From an uncultured Oscillospiraceae bacterium (lineage in GTDB: Bacteria > Bacillota > Clostridia > Oscillospirales > Acutalibacteraceae): a stretch of 29,944 nucleotides of DNA. Numbering within the stretch: the first letter of the stretch is position 1; every line of letters starts with the position of its first letter. This document shows, piece by piece, positions 9,397 to 17,649 of this stretch. The notes beneath the pieces are model-generated. The model did no database searches. It was not told the DNA's origin and saw nothing but the letters and a program-made list of their open reading frames with translations. Position numbers and translations under genes: made by a program. The stretch covers positions 1-29,944 of the forward strand of contig CATWUX010000010.1 in assembly GCA_958354085.1 (NCBI GenBank). Reading direction: 5' to 3'.

Positions 9397-9447
9397 AAAA
9401 AACATCCGCCCCGGTTTGGTGCCGATGCTGTACGGCACCAAACCGGG
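9397..9447 (-). terminator. Intrinsic terminator after the lipoprotein solute-binding gene
   Basis: A perfect 15-bp stem (arms 9410-9424 and 9433-9447) with an 8-base loop is followed on the minus strand, after seven bases, by six U residues (A-run 9397-9402 on the plus strand). It lies 46 bp past the stop of the solute-binding protein gene and splits the long gene run into an upstream catabolic part and a downstream transport module. The gap before the U-run means it may be leaky. Confidence 0.75.
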
Positions 9448-9493
9448 AATATCGGACAAAACTTAGAACAGGAAACCGAAAACCGAGAGGGAT

Positions 9494-10969
9494 TTAGCCC
9501 TCGATTTTCTCACGGATGTCGGCAAAGGAAGCCTGCGCTGCGGCAATGGCATCTTCGCTGACCTGCTTCTCTCTGGCAAGGATCTCGTTGCACTTTGCTT
9601 CGGTTTCTTTGGCAACCGCCTGCGGCTGAACCTCACCCTTTTCGCAGCTGATCGCCTGAGAGCTCATAAGACCGGAAACTTCGCCCCAGCCGGCAACGTC
9701 CTTATACCAGTCAGAACGGAACGTCTCATAGGCACCGGTATTCATGTTTTCATACAGCCACATCAGGCCCTCCGGAACATAACCGAGGCCGCGGAAAGCA
9801 TCATTGACTTCCTTGTTGCTGGTGACCGGGATATAGAACTGATTGGCAGGCTCGCCTTCTTCGTTGACCTTATCTTTCAGATAGGCCAACTTAGCGAGGT
9901 TACCGTCTTTACCATAAGAAAGATGCTTCAGCAAAGCAAAGCCCGCGTCCGGATATTTCGTGGTAGACATCATCATCGTCCAAATTGTGTGCATGGACTG
10001 ACGGCTGGGCTGTCCTTCCGGATGAGGCAGGGGCATATACTGCCAATCGTTTGCCAAGGAGTGAACCCACTGCCAATCCCAAGTTGCTTTGAACATGAAC
10101 AGAACCTTGCCTTCACGGGCAGCGTCTGCGTTTTCGCCGAACTTCTTCTGATAGTCGTCCAGCTCACCGGCGGCGCGCTTGTCCTGATCCTTCAAGGTAT
10201 CGGACAAAAGGCCGGGGATGCTCTTTATCTCTTTAATGAAATTCTGGGCATTAACCCATGAACCGTCGGTCAGCGTAACCGTGTTCTTCTCGCGATTGTA
10301 GCCGTGTGCGCCAAGACTATTTTCCGATCCAAACACGCCGGTCAGTTTCTGCGACCAGTTGCCCAGAGCGTTCTGCCCGGAATACTCTTTCGTCGTGGCC
10401 TTCTTGAGAAGATCCATGTACTCCGTCAGCGTCCAGTCCATGTCGGGCTTGTCAAGATTCAGCACGTCCAGAAGATCCATGTTGATAACAAAGGTATCAA
10501 ACTGCAGCTCATAGGGCAGGGCATACAATTTGTTGGCGTAAGTATAGGCCTGCAGAGCGGTTTTGTTGATCTCTTTGAATTCCTCGTCCGCGTTTACATA
10601 GTCATCGATCGGATAGGCCCAGCCTTGCTCCACCGAATAGCGGACGTTACTGTCGGACGAAAAGCCATAGATCAGGTCAGGCAGATCACTGATAGCCGCT
10701 TGGGCAGTCAAATAATCGTTGCCCTTTCCTTCGAATCCGATAACCTCAACCTGTACCTTCGGATAGATCTTGTTGAAGTCCGCCACATATGCTGTGACAT
10801 CTTCTACATACTTGGGCAAGGTTGCGACCTTGAGGCTGCCGCTCAGCTCATTTTGGCCGTCACCGCCTGTCGAACTGCTGTCTGATGTTTTGCCGCCGCA
10901 ACCGGCCATCGGGAAAGCGATTAATGCGCATGCAAGGGCCGTGCAGAGAATACGGATTACCTTTTTCAT
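9494..10969 (-). CDS. Lipoprotein sugar-binding protein of an ABC importer
   Basis: The 491-residue protein has a lipoprotein signal (ALIAFPMAGCGG, Cys at about residue 24), then a Ser/Gly/Asp-rich linker, then a family-1 solute-binding domain beginning with SGSLKVATLPKYVED. AAGGAGG lies ten bases before the ATG. It follows the RpiB-like gene by 25 bp, so it is transcribed with the catabolic genes. It has no permeases directly beside it; it may use those of the next module, or others outside the window. If the catabolic genes act on a sulfo-sugar, this is the best candidate for its capture, which is inference. Confidence 0.9.
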   Translation of the reverse strand: MKKVIRILCTALACALIAFPMAGCGGKTSDSSSTGGDGQNELSGSLKVATLPKYVEDVTAYVADFNKIYPKVQVEVIGFEGKGNDYLTAQAAISDLPDLIYGFSSDSNVRYSVEQGWAYPIDDYVNADEEFKEINKTALQAYTYANKLYALPYELQFDTFVINMDLLDVLNLDKPDMDWTLTEYMDLLKKATTKEYSGQNALGNWSQKLTGVFGSENSLGAHGYNREKNTVTLTDGSWVNAQNFIKEIKSIPGLLSDTLKDQDKRAAGELDDYQKKFGENADAAREGKVLFMFKATWDWQWVHSLANDWQYMPLPHPEGQPSRQSMHTIWTMMMSTTKYPDAGFALLKHLSYGKDGNLAKLAYLKDKVNEEGEPANQFYIPVTSNKEVNDAFRGLGYVPEGLMWLYENMNTGAYETFRSDWYKDVAGWGEVSGLMSSQAISCEKGEVQPQAVAKETEAKCNEILAREKQVSEDAIAAAQASFADIREKIEG

Positions 10970-10994
10970 GTGTTTGCTTCCTCCTTGTACTGAA

Positions 10995-11459
10995 TTACTT
11001 CGTGTCCATTCCTTTTACAATTTCAAATGCCTTGGTCAAAAATTCTGCCCGCCAGGGCTCAAGATCCTGCGTAAAGCCGGTGTTCAAAAACGCCTTGACC
11101 ATCTCAACGCCCATTTCCGGCCCAATGACCCATCCTCCCATGGTCAGGATGTTGGCGTTGTTGATCGCACGACACATTTTGGCAGCATACACACTTTCGG
11201 TGCAGGCTGCGTAAATACCGTCAAATTTGTTGGCGACCAGCGACATACCCATGCCGGTTCCGCAGATAAGAATGCCTCGGTCGAAAGCACCCGACTGAAC
11301 AGCTCTGGCTACAACCGGTGCGACCTCATAGTAAGGTTTTCCGTGTTCGAGATCCTGTGTTCCCATGTCCTCGAATTCCACGTTCTGCTCTGTCAGATAC
11401 TTCTTGATAGCTTCCTTCAGAAGAAAGCCCGATTTATCCGAACCTAATGCAATTTTCAT
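10995..11459 (-). CDS. Divergent RpiB/LacAB-family sugar isomerase
   Basis: The start is the ATG at 11459, with AGGAGGG eight bases upstream, inside the end of the transketolase C gene; this gives 154 residues, the normal RpiB size. The fold signature is clear: GSDKSGF at 6-12 and LICGTGMGMSLVANK at 64-78 with catalytic Cys66. Compared with E. coli RpiB as I remember it, the active-site DH is DK (Lys9), the ring-opening His is Ile99 (RAINNAN), and two residues of the C-terminal phosphate site (Arg, His) are Leu133 and Glu134, while Arg137 remains. It is therefore unlikely to be an ordinary ribose-5-phosphate isomerase. Next to a split transketolase it is a candidate for a 4-deoxy-4-sulfo-erythrose isomerase (SqwI-like), or an isomerase of another unphosphorylated tetrose or pentose. 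Confidence 0.85.
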   Translation of the reverse strand: MKIALGSDKSGFLLKEAIKKYLTEQNVEFEDMGTQDLEHGKPYYEVAPVVARAVQSGAFDRGILICGTGMGMSLVANKFDGIYAACTESVYAAKMCRAINNANILTMGGWVIGPEMGVEMVKAFLNTGFTQDLEPWRAEFLTKAFEIVKGMDTK

Positions 11460-11460
11460 T

Positions 11461-12408
11461 TCATTTCCCTCCTTTCTTTTCAATAGCAGTCCGAGCGGCC
11501 GCCGCAATATCTGCTGCCGTCATGTGGTACTTTTCTTTCAGGAAATCCATTTTGCCGACTTCGCCAAAATGGTCGGTCACACCGATGCGAACCACCGGTA
11601 CCGGATATTCCTCAGAGGTCACTTCGCAGACCGCCGTTCCGATTCCGCCGATAATATTATGGTTGTCACACGTCACGATCGCGCCGGTCTCTTTCGCCGC
11701 GCGCAGAACCGCTTCACGGTCAATAGGCTTAACCGTATGCATATCGAGTACACGCGCCTTAATCCCCTCGCCGGCGAGCATATCCGCAGCATCAAGCGCT
11801 TCTCCCACCATGATACCGCCTGCGATAATGGTAACATCGTTGCCTTCCCGCAGCGTATTGGCTTTGCCGAGGGTAAAGGAACAGCCTTCGTCATAGATCT
11901 TACGGGCCGGTTTACGGAACAACCGGAGATAAACGGATTCCTTGCAATTGATGATCTGGGGCAGTGCCGCTTTGAGCTGGGCGACATCCGTCGGCTCTAC
12001 AATCACAATGCCGGGCAAGGATCGCATCACACCGATATCCTCAAAGCTCATATGCGTACCGCCATTCAGCTCGGCCGAAATGCCGGGATCGGAACCGACC
12101 ATGACCGCCTTGAGGTTGGCATACAAAAGCGAAATGGCAATCTGGTCGCAGACGCGGCGGGTGGCAAACGGGGTAAAGCTATGGGTAAAGGGCAGCTTGC
12201 CTTCCAACGCCAGACCGGCGGCGATACCAATCATATTCGCTTCGCAGATTCCCACGTCGATCAACCGATCGGGATACACCGCTTTAAATTTCGGAGAGGA
12301 AAGCGCCTTGGACAAATCCGCCTCCACCAGAGTGATACGGTCATCGCTTTTTGCATACCGGATCAACTCTTCAATATAGGCTGCACGCATTTCTTGATTA
12401 TCCAACAT
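11461..12408 (-). CDS. Transketolase C-terminal subunit (Pyr plus C domain)
   Basis: The start at 12408 has GGAGGAG close upstream; it overlaps the N-subunit gene end by 11 bp. The 315-residue product carries the pyrimidine-binding domain with the catalytic Glu in VGICEANMIGIAAGLALEG, then GGTHMSFEDIGVMRSLPG, and a C-terminal transketolase domain (IAGGIMVGEALDAADML). It works with the adjacent N subunit as a heteromeric thiamin-diphosphate enzyme that moves two-carbon units between ketoses and aldoses. Split transketolases of this type are often specialised in sugar gene clusters, such as sulfofructose transketolase (SqwGH) and apulose-4-phosphate transketolase (AptAB). Which ketose it uses cannot be read from the sequence. 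Confidence 0.93.
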   Translation of the reverse strand: MLDNQEMRAAYIEELIRYAKSDDRITLVEADLSKALSSPKFKAVYPDRLIDVGICEANMIGIAAGLALEGKLPFTHSFTPFATRRVCDQIAISLLYANLKAVMVGSDPGISAELNGGTHMSFEDIGVMRSLPGIVIVEPTDVAQLKAALPQIINCKESVYLRLFRKPARKIYDEGCSFTLGKANTLREGNDVTIIAGGIMVGEALDAADMLAGEGIKARVLDMHTVKPIDREAVLRAAKETGAIVTCDNHNIIGGIGTAVCEVTSEEYPVPVVRIGVTDHFGEVGKMDFLKEKYHMTAADIAAAARTAIEKKGGK

Positions 12409-13225
12409 AGCGATCTCCTCCTTCCACACAGGCCTTCCACATTTCTTCCGTTACGGGCATGTTGTGGGATTCGACCTTGCCTTCTGCAAAATAGGCGCCT
12501 TTACCCTTAACGGTTTTGAGAACAATCATGGTCGGACGGCCGGTGGTTTTGGACCACGCAATGGCTTCGTCGATCGCGGCCACGTCATGGCCGTTCACCA
12601 CTTCGCAGGCAAATCCAAAGGATTCCCAGCGCTGGATAACCGGCTGGACGTCCAGCTGATCGGAGATGAGCCCGTCGATCTGCATATTGTTGTAATCCAT
12701 GAAAGCGGTGAAATTGCGCAGCTTATGATGACCGGCAAATTGTGCCGCCTCCCAGATCTGTCCTTCCTGACTTTCGCCATCGCCAATCATGGCATAAACC
12801 CGATGGGTTTTTCCATCCATTTGCGCTGCTTTCGCCATGCCCACGGCCACCGAAAAGCCCTGGCCGAGGGAACCGGCTGTCATGTCGATACCGGGCGTGC
12901 GAATTCGGTCACAGTGGCTCGGCAAACGGGTTTCCGGCTTATTCAGCGTCCAAAGCCATTCCTTATCGAAATAGCCCTTGTCCGCAAGAACCGCATAAAG
13001 CGCCGGGCCGGCGTGTCCTTTTGAAAGGACGAAGCGATCACGGTCGGGCAGAGCCGGGTTTTGGGGATCAATGTGCATCTGCTTGTAGTACAGGACAACC
13101 AGCGCCTCCACAATGGAGAGACAACCACCGATGTGGCCGACGCCCAAGCGTCCGATTTCCTCGATGATCAGGCGGCGAATTTCCGCTGCCTTTGCATTGA
13201 GGCGTTCAATTTCGGTTTGCTGCAT
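12398..13225 (-). CDS. Transketolase N-terminal subunit (ThDP-binding)
   Basis: The 275-residue product has the thiamin diphosphate motif GDGESQEGQIWEAA followed by YNNMQIDG, the active-site region RFVLSKGHAGPALYAVL, and TAGSLGQGFSVAVG. It is the PP-domain half of a two-gene transketolase and its gene end overlaps the C-subunit gene. The ribosome binding site is weak (GAAAGG, about 12 bases from the ATG). It follows the isomerase-like gene by 18 bp. No sugar kinase is encoded nearby, which is unusual for a pentose pathway and suggests that the ketose donor is used without phosphorylation. Confidence 0.94.
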   Translation of the reverse strand: MQQTEIERLNAKAAEIRRLIIEEIGRLGVGHIGGCLSIVEALVVLYYKQMHIDPQNPALPDRDRFVLSKGHAGPALYAVLADKGYFDKEWLWTLNKPETRLPSHCDRIRTPGIDMTAGSLGQGFSVAVGMAKAAQMDGKTHRVYAMIGDGESQEGQIWEAAQFAGHHKLRNFTAFMDYNNMQIDGLISDQLDVQPVIQRWESFGFACEVVNGHDVAAIDEAIAWSKTTGRPTMIVLKTVKGKGAYFAEGKVESHNMPVTEEMWKACVEGGDRYVG

Positions 13226-13243
13226 GTTTTTGATCTGCCTTTC

Positions 13244-14560
13244 TTAACGAATTACGTCCATTCCGCTGATGCGGGCATAGATTTCGAGGGGGCGTATATT
13301 TTGTCCGTACGCCAGAGACACGTGGTGCGCGATACCGTTGCGCAGCACCGTGTCCAGCACGTCCTGCATGGGCTTATCGAAGACTACCTTCACATAGGTG
13401 CCTTTCAGTTCCTTCGGAACCGAGATGGCATCGCCGCACTCGATAAACAGGCGGGATTTGCCGCGGGCAAAGTCCATACGCAGAATATTGACCTTGCCGC
13501 TCTTGAGAACGAAGTCCGCCGTTACGCCCCGGCCGCCGGCATAATAGGAATCCAGAGACCGCACGCTGCACTGATCCCACAGACCGCAGGGAGCAACGCC
13601 GCAGTGCCACATCAGAGCGGAATCGGTTTCAAAATTGACCTGAGAGAGATCAGCCAGGAAGGGCTGCTCAACCCCTATGGCGGTATGCATCAGCTGCGAA
13701 ATGACACCCTGAACGTCGCCTTCGCAACCGATGATATAGCCTTCACTTTGCAGGATAGACATCGCCGCGCAAGGGGAAACGCCATATCCGGCGGCAAATT
13801 CAGGCCAGCAGCGAACGGCCAGTCCGGCCAAGCCTTGACGATCCATAAACGACTTGAAACGTTCGCAAAGCTCCGCGACCCGCTGCGTCTGCTGCTCACT
13901 GATGCCGGAGAGATCGAACAGTCCCGCAATTTGCTTCTTGCGGCTTTCAACGGCGGCATCGTCCACCTTTTCGTTCCAAATATCCGTCAGTTCATAATGA
14001 TCGATCAGAACCCCGATTTCCTTATACAGGGACAGCTCATCGAACGCAAGATTGAAAAAGCCGTGGGCGCGGAAACCGAGGATACCGATCTTGGCCTTTT
14101 TCAAACGGGCACGGATGCGAATGGCATCCACCCAGTCCATATCAATATCATTCGACACACAATAATGGAAATCGTCTCTTCCCGCCTTGTAAAGGTTCGA
14201 AGCGTTCAGGTTCACGCCGCAAACCGAGTTAAGACGAATTTTGCCGCCGTTGTAGGGCAGCTCGGGCAGTCCCCAGAGGAGCAGAGGCGCATTGGTCCGC
14301 TTGGCGATCTCCAGCGCCAAGTGGCCCAGATGAAAGGTACCGCTGATGATCGCGATGCCATCGACATTCGCCTTGTTGATCTTGTCTATCGGTTCGTCAA
14401 GATCGGGGACTTCGAACACCAGATCGTCTGCGCAGACAAAGTTGGCATCCGGAATCGCCGCGAGATTTTTTTTGATACCGGCGTACAGCTCACGGGCAGC
14501 TTCGTAATCGAAGGTGTTCCGTGCCAGCATAATGACGCCGATTGTTACAGGATATTTCAT
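13244..14560 (-). CDS. L-fucose/L-arabinose isomerase-like protein
   Basis: The ATG at 14560 has AAGGAAC upstream and gives 438 residues; a longer in-frame start lacks a good site. The N-terminal half is Rossmann-like (TIGVIMLARNTFDYEAA, DGIAIISGTFHLGH). The C-terminal half has the family's metal-site region: CEGDVQGVISQLM, then ADLSQVN, then ALMWHCGVAPCG. The protein should interconvert an aldose and a ketose inside the cell. It directly precedes the transketolase genes. Real arabinose operons carry a kinase and an epimerase, which are missing here. From memory, Firmicute sulfoquinovose isomerases (SqvD/SftI) belong to this fold, so this is a candidate for that step. Substrate is not determined. 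Confidence 0.83.
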   Translation of the reverse strand: MKYPVTIGVIMLARNTFDYEAARELYAGIKKNLAAIPDANFVCADDLVFEVPDLDEPIDKINKANVDGIAIISGTFHLGHLALEIAKRTNAPLLLWGLPELPYNGGKIRLNSVCGVNLNASNLYKAGRDDFHYCVSNDIDMDWVDAIRIRARLKKAKIGILGFRAHGFFNLAFDELSLYKEIGVLIDHYELTDIWNEKVDDAAVESRKKQIAGLFDLSGISEQQTQRVAELCERFKSFMDRQGLAGLAVRCWPEFAAGYGVSPCAAMSILQSEGYIIGCEGDVQGVISQLMHTAIGVEQPFLADLSQVNFETDSALMWHCGVAPCGLWDQCSVRSLDSYYAGGRGVTADFVLKSGKVNILRMDFARGKSRLFIECGDAISVPKELKGTYVKVVFDKPMQDVLDTVLRNGIAHHVSLAYGQNIRPLEIYARISGMDVIR

Positions 14561-14669
14561 ATGGTTGATCGTTCCTTTCAGATGTGGCGGGTTTCCGGTC
14601 ACGCTCGGCAACGTGTCCGTACGGAATCCGAGCTGTCCGTCTCTGCCCGCTCAAAGGCTGTTTTTTCTA

Positions 14670-15557
14670 TCAGGAAATCTCTCTCTTCTGTGCGAACAGC
14701 CAGTCGTACAGACCCTCGGTATTGGCCGTCAGGGCCCATATGCCGTGTCCCTGTCCCTCAAATACCGTGTATCGGATATCCTCCCGGCCTGCCGCTTTGA
14801 GCGCTTCGACCATTTTATCCGCGCTTTGCTTAGGCACCGTTTTATCCGCAGAGCCGTGGAATATCCATATGGCCGTTCCGTCAAAGGTATCGGCCGCGCT
14901 CGGATCTCCCGCACCCGCAACGGGGATGGCGGCTGCAAACATATCCGGATTTCTGGTGAGGATATCCCAAACGGCAAAGCCGCCCATACTCATACCGTAG
15001 AGATAGAGTCTCTGGTCATCGATCGAAAGTGCCTCTCTTGCGGCTGAGAAGAGTTCCATGGTCGCCTTCATATATTTTGCAGGCCCGGTGTTAACAAAAT
15101 CGTATGTGATCTGATTCCATGAACTGGCCGGCACCCATTTCTGGCCTTCGGGGCAGCACGGCGCAATCACGATTGCTTCTTTGGCATATGGACCACTTTC
15201 GAGATTGCGCAGAAACTTTGCTTCACCCTTGTATATATGCGAATTGTCGTCGCATTTCACCCCTGCGCTGTGCATGTACAAGATGCAGGGATAAGATTTG
15301 TTCGCGTCATAATCCGGGGGCATATAGAGTTGAAACGGGAGAAGAGTGCCGTCTTCCGCGGTGTAGGTGCGCGCGTTCCAGCTTCGGACAAGATGGTCGA
15401 AGAGCGGACTCGCACTCTGCGTATCGTCGGCCCCGGAAGACGCGGCATCCTGCGCGTCCGCCGTCTCAGATACGGAAGGAAGCTTCTCCCCTCTGCACGA
15501 AACCAAGGAACAAACCATGGTACCAATCAAAAGCGCGCAAACCGTTTTATTCATCAT
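14670..15557 (-). CDS. Lipoprotein alpha/beta-hydrolase esterase
   Basis: The ATG at 15557 follows GGAGGTG at a normal distance; an upstream in-frame ATG overlaps the ribosome binding site and is unlikely. The product (295 residues) has a lipoprotein signal (MVCSLVSC), a Ser/Asp-rich linker, and a CE1-like esterase domain. The oxyanion strand is CILYMHSAG. The triad is visible as Ser in YGMSMGGFAVW, Asp in HGSADKTVP and His in GQGHGIW. It acts at the outer face of the membrane. Substrates of this family include acetyl, feruloyl and other acyl esters on sugars. Within this locus it could remove acyl groups from the incoming glycoside or glycolipid; that is inference. Confidence 0.87.
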   Translation of the reverse strand: MMNKTVCALLIGTMVCSLVSCRGEKLPSVSETADAQDAASSGADDTQSASPLFDHLVRSWNARTYTAEDGTLLPFQLYMPPDYDANKSYPCILYMHSAGVKCDDNSHIYKGEAKFLRNLESGPYAKEAIVIAPCCPEGQKWVPASSWNQITYDFVNTGPAKYMKATMELFSAAREALSIDDQRLYLYGMSMGGFAVWDILTRNPDMFAAAIPVAGAGDPSAADTFDGTAIWIFHGSADKTVPKQSADKMVEALKAAGREDIRYTVFEGQGHGIWALTANTEGLYDWLFAQKREIS

Positions 15558-15593
15558 CCGATTCACCTCCATATATGTGGTGTACGTCCCGAA

Positions 15594-16364
15594 TCAGCGG
15601 CCGCAGATGCCGGCAATGTATTGGTAGTTCTCCTGTGCGCTGACCTCGGCGCCTTTGGTCGTACGATCCTGTTCGGCCACCAGCCACAGCGGATTCTTCA
15701 GATCTCCGAACGCCTTGAGGATTTCTTCGAATTTCACGACGCCCTGACCCAGTTCTGTGAAAGAATTTTCGGCTGTGAATTCCTTGAAGTGCAGCACTTC
15801 GATGCGATCCTTGAACTCCTCGAGGAATTTAACCGGATCTGCGCCGCCGCGAGTTACCCAGCCGACATCGGGAACCAAACGGAAATATTCCGGATCCGTA
15901 TTGGCCATCAGCGTACGGAAGCCCATCTCGTCGTTCCAGATTTCCCAATCGTGATTGTGGAAGCAGAGCTTCAGCCCCTTATCGTGGCACATTTTGCCCA
16001 GACGATTGTAAACAGCGGCTTCCTCTTTGTAATCGTCCTCGGTCTTGCCCTTCTTGTGGAAGCCCGAAATGAAGATATAGTGGATGCCAAGCTCACAGGC
16101 AAAGCGCAAAGTGTCTTCAAACTGATCGATCTGCTTCTGAACCGAATCCGGCTCCAGGAAATTACCGCCCACATGAATGGCCAGCAACTCCAGCTCATTC
16201 TTCTTGAGCAGATCGCGGTAATATTCCGGCTTCTCTTTGTCAAAGTGGCGAACGCCGATCTCAACACCGTCATAGCCCATCTTTTTCACGGCGGGCAGAA
16301 TGGTTTCGATGTTTTCTTTGATGTGGTCACCAAAAACAATAGTTTGACAAGCAATCTTATACAT
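15594..16364 (-). CDS. TIM-barrel sugar phosphate isomerase/epimerase-family protein
   Basis: The 256-residue protein is an AP-endonuclease-2-type TIM barrel. Likely metal ligands are Glu in YDGVEIGVR, His and Glu in CFHNHDWEIW, Asp/His in LVPDVGWVTRGG and VLHFKEF, and Glu in WLVAEQD. AAGGAG is eight bases before the ATG. The family covers isomerases, epimerases, dehydratases and the lyase partners of 3-keto-glycosides. The gene directly follows the Gfo/Idh oxidoreductase gene, a pairing typical of oxidation-assisted glycoside cleavage (for example in the DgpA/BC C-glycoside system). This role is a reasonable inference; a simple ketose epimerase is the alternative. Confidence 0.88.
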   Translation of the reverse strand: MYKIACQTIVFGDHIKENIETILPAVKKMGYDGVEIGVRHFDKEKPEYYRDLLKKNELELLAIHVGGNFLEPDSVQKQIDQFEDTLRFACELGIHYIFISGFHKKGKTEDDYKEEAAVYNRLGKMCHDKGLKLCFHNHDWEIWNDEMGFRTLMANTDPEYFRLVPDVGWVTRGGADPVKFLEEFKDRIEVLHFKEFTAENSFTELGQGVVKFEEILKAFGDLKNPLWLVAEQDRTTKGAEVSAQENYQYIAGICGR

Positions 16365-16443
16365 AAGGCATACTCCTTACCGATTAAATCATGGACTCCC
16401 TAAAATTTGGGGAGCAGCATCCGCTGTGCGTTTTATATAAGGA

Positions 16444-17520
16444 TTATTCTCCGGTATGCATCGCACTGTAGATGCTGGGCTTTTCATTATAAATCTCGCT
16501 CAGGGAAACCGGGCGGCCCAGCTTCGAGGACTTGATGGCGGCAAGAGAAACCGCAAAGGCCTTCAAAGCGTCATCGCCGGTCACCTGTACTTTTCCGGTG
16601 CCGTTGATCTCATCGAAGAAGTGGCGAATCACGGTTCTCTCGGCGTTTTCGGTCTCGTCCTTCTCTTGGCTGTCCAGCTCGTACTCAACGTTGTTGTCGT
16701 CTTCCAAGAAGGTGGTTACCTTATCGCCTGCAACTTCCACCGTTCCGTTCGGGCCGTAAGCGGTTACCTGTTGCTTCCAGTGTTTATTCTTCGGATAGGC
16801 CCAACTGACGGTAATCACGCCGATATCGCCGGAATCAAACGTAATGTTGATGTTAACCGTATCCACAGCCTTATTGGCAATCGTCGCCAAAGTAGGACTG
16901 TTTTCCGCCAGAACCATGCAGCTTGCACTGACGCTGACCGGTTCCGCGTTAAAGTACCACCGCATCAGGTCGGTAAAATGGCAGGACATATCATTTAAAG
17001 GACCGCCGTTGCCAAATTCCGCATCGTGCATCGCGATTTTCGGCCGAACCGGCCGGGTATCCTCGCACCGCATCATAACCGGGCGTCCAATTGCATTCTC
17101 GTCAAATACTTTTTTCAGCTTGCGGAAATTCTTGAAATTATGATACTGGTGTCCGATTGCCAGCACACGTCCGTTACGTTTGGCGCAGGCCACCATCTCG
17201 CTTGCTTTTTCAAAGGAAAGATCCATCGGCTTTTCGCTGATCACGTGTTTTTGATGATTCAGGGCGTAAATCGCCATTTCACTGTGGAAATAAGCCGGTG
17301 TGCAAACCACAACGACATCAATGTCGTTCTTAGTAATCGCATCTCTATAATCGTAAAACGTTTCCTGATAGCCAAATTCCTCTTTGGCCTTCTGCGCGCG
17401 CTCATCCTGCAGATCGCAAATATTCACGAGCACGCAATCTTTATCCAGTTGCTTAAGCGCCTTGCTGTAAGCCTTACCGCGGTCGCCCGCGCCGAGTACA
17501 GCCACTCGATATTGACTCAT
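16444..17520 (-). CDS. Gfo/Idh/MocA-family NAD-dependent oxidoreductase
   Basis: The ATG at 17520, with GGAGAGAG upstream, gives 358 residues; longer starts run into the hairpin-rich spacer and lack a site. Residues 5-40 form the nucleotide-binding fold (VAVLGAGDRGKAYSKAL). The family motif with the catalytic Lys is HVISEKPMDLSFEKA near residue 95, and GGPLNDMSCHFTDLMRWYF near residue 180 carries the usual His. The C-terminal half is the alpha/beta substrate domain. Such enzymes oxidise sugar C3 or act as inositol or sugar dehydrogenases. Some hydrolyse glycosides through transient oxidation, including the NAD-dependent sulfoquinovosidases of GH188. Paired here with a TIM-barrel partner, it may cleave the incoming glycoside; the exact substrate is unknown. 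Confidence 0.9.
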   Translation of the reverse strand: MSQYRVAVLGAGDRGKAYSKALKQLDKDCVLVNICDLQDERAQKAKEEFGYQETFYDYRDAITKNDIDVVVVCTPAYFHSEMAIYALNHQKHVISEKPMDLSFEKASEMVACAKRNGRVLAIGHQYHNFKNFRKLKKVFDENAIGRPVMMRCEDTRPVRPKIAMHDAEFGNGGPLNDMSCHFTDLMRWYFNAEPVSVSASCMVLAENSPTLATIANKAVDTVNINITFDSGDIGVITVSWAYPKNKHWKQQVTAYGPNGTVEVAGDKVTTFLEDDNNVEYELDSQEKDETENAERTVIRHFFDEINGTGKVQVTGDDALKAFAVSLAAIKSSKLGRPVSLSEIYNEKPSIYSAMHTGE

Positions 17521-17551
17521 ATCGTCTCTCTCCATTTTACAGAACATCCCG

Positions 17552-17610
17552 GGGGAGCGGGGGATACCCGCTCCCCGAGACACCATCATTTTGGGCGGAA
17601 GCCCTCCGCC
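17552..17610 (-). repeat. Two strong GC-rich stem-loops between LamG and Gfo/Idh genes
   Basis: A perfect 10-bp stem (17552-17561 / 17567-17576, 5-base loop) lies next to a 6-bp stem (17594-17599 / 17605-17610, 5-base loop). Neither is followed by a U-run on the minus strand, so they are not classic terminators. They probably act as processing or decay-blocking structures that let the surface-protein genes and the oxidoreductase gene be expressed at different levels. Confidence 0.55.
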
Positions 17611-17649
17611 GGATATCCGTCAGAGATCACTGCCAGAGAATTCTCCGAC

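Noticed and set aside
10995..14560. Plain arabinose or pentose-phosphate operon
   Set aside because: No ribulokinase, xylulokinase or epimerase is present, and the RpiB-type protein lacks the usual phosphate-site residues. It is kept as an alternative, not as the main reading.
13061..14800. 579-codon plus-strand open frame
   Set aside because: It is antisense to the isomerase-like and transketolase genes, which have clear family motifs and ribosome binding sites; the frame shows no domain and no start site.
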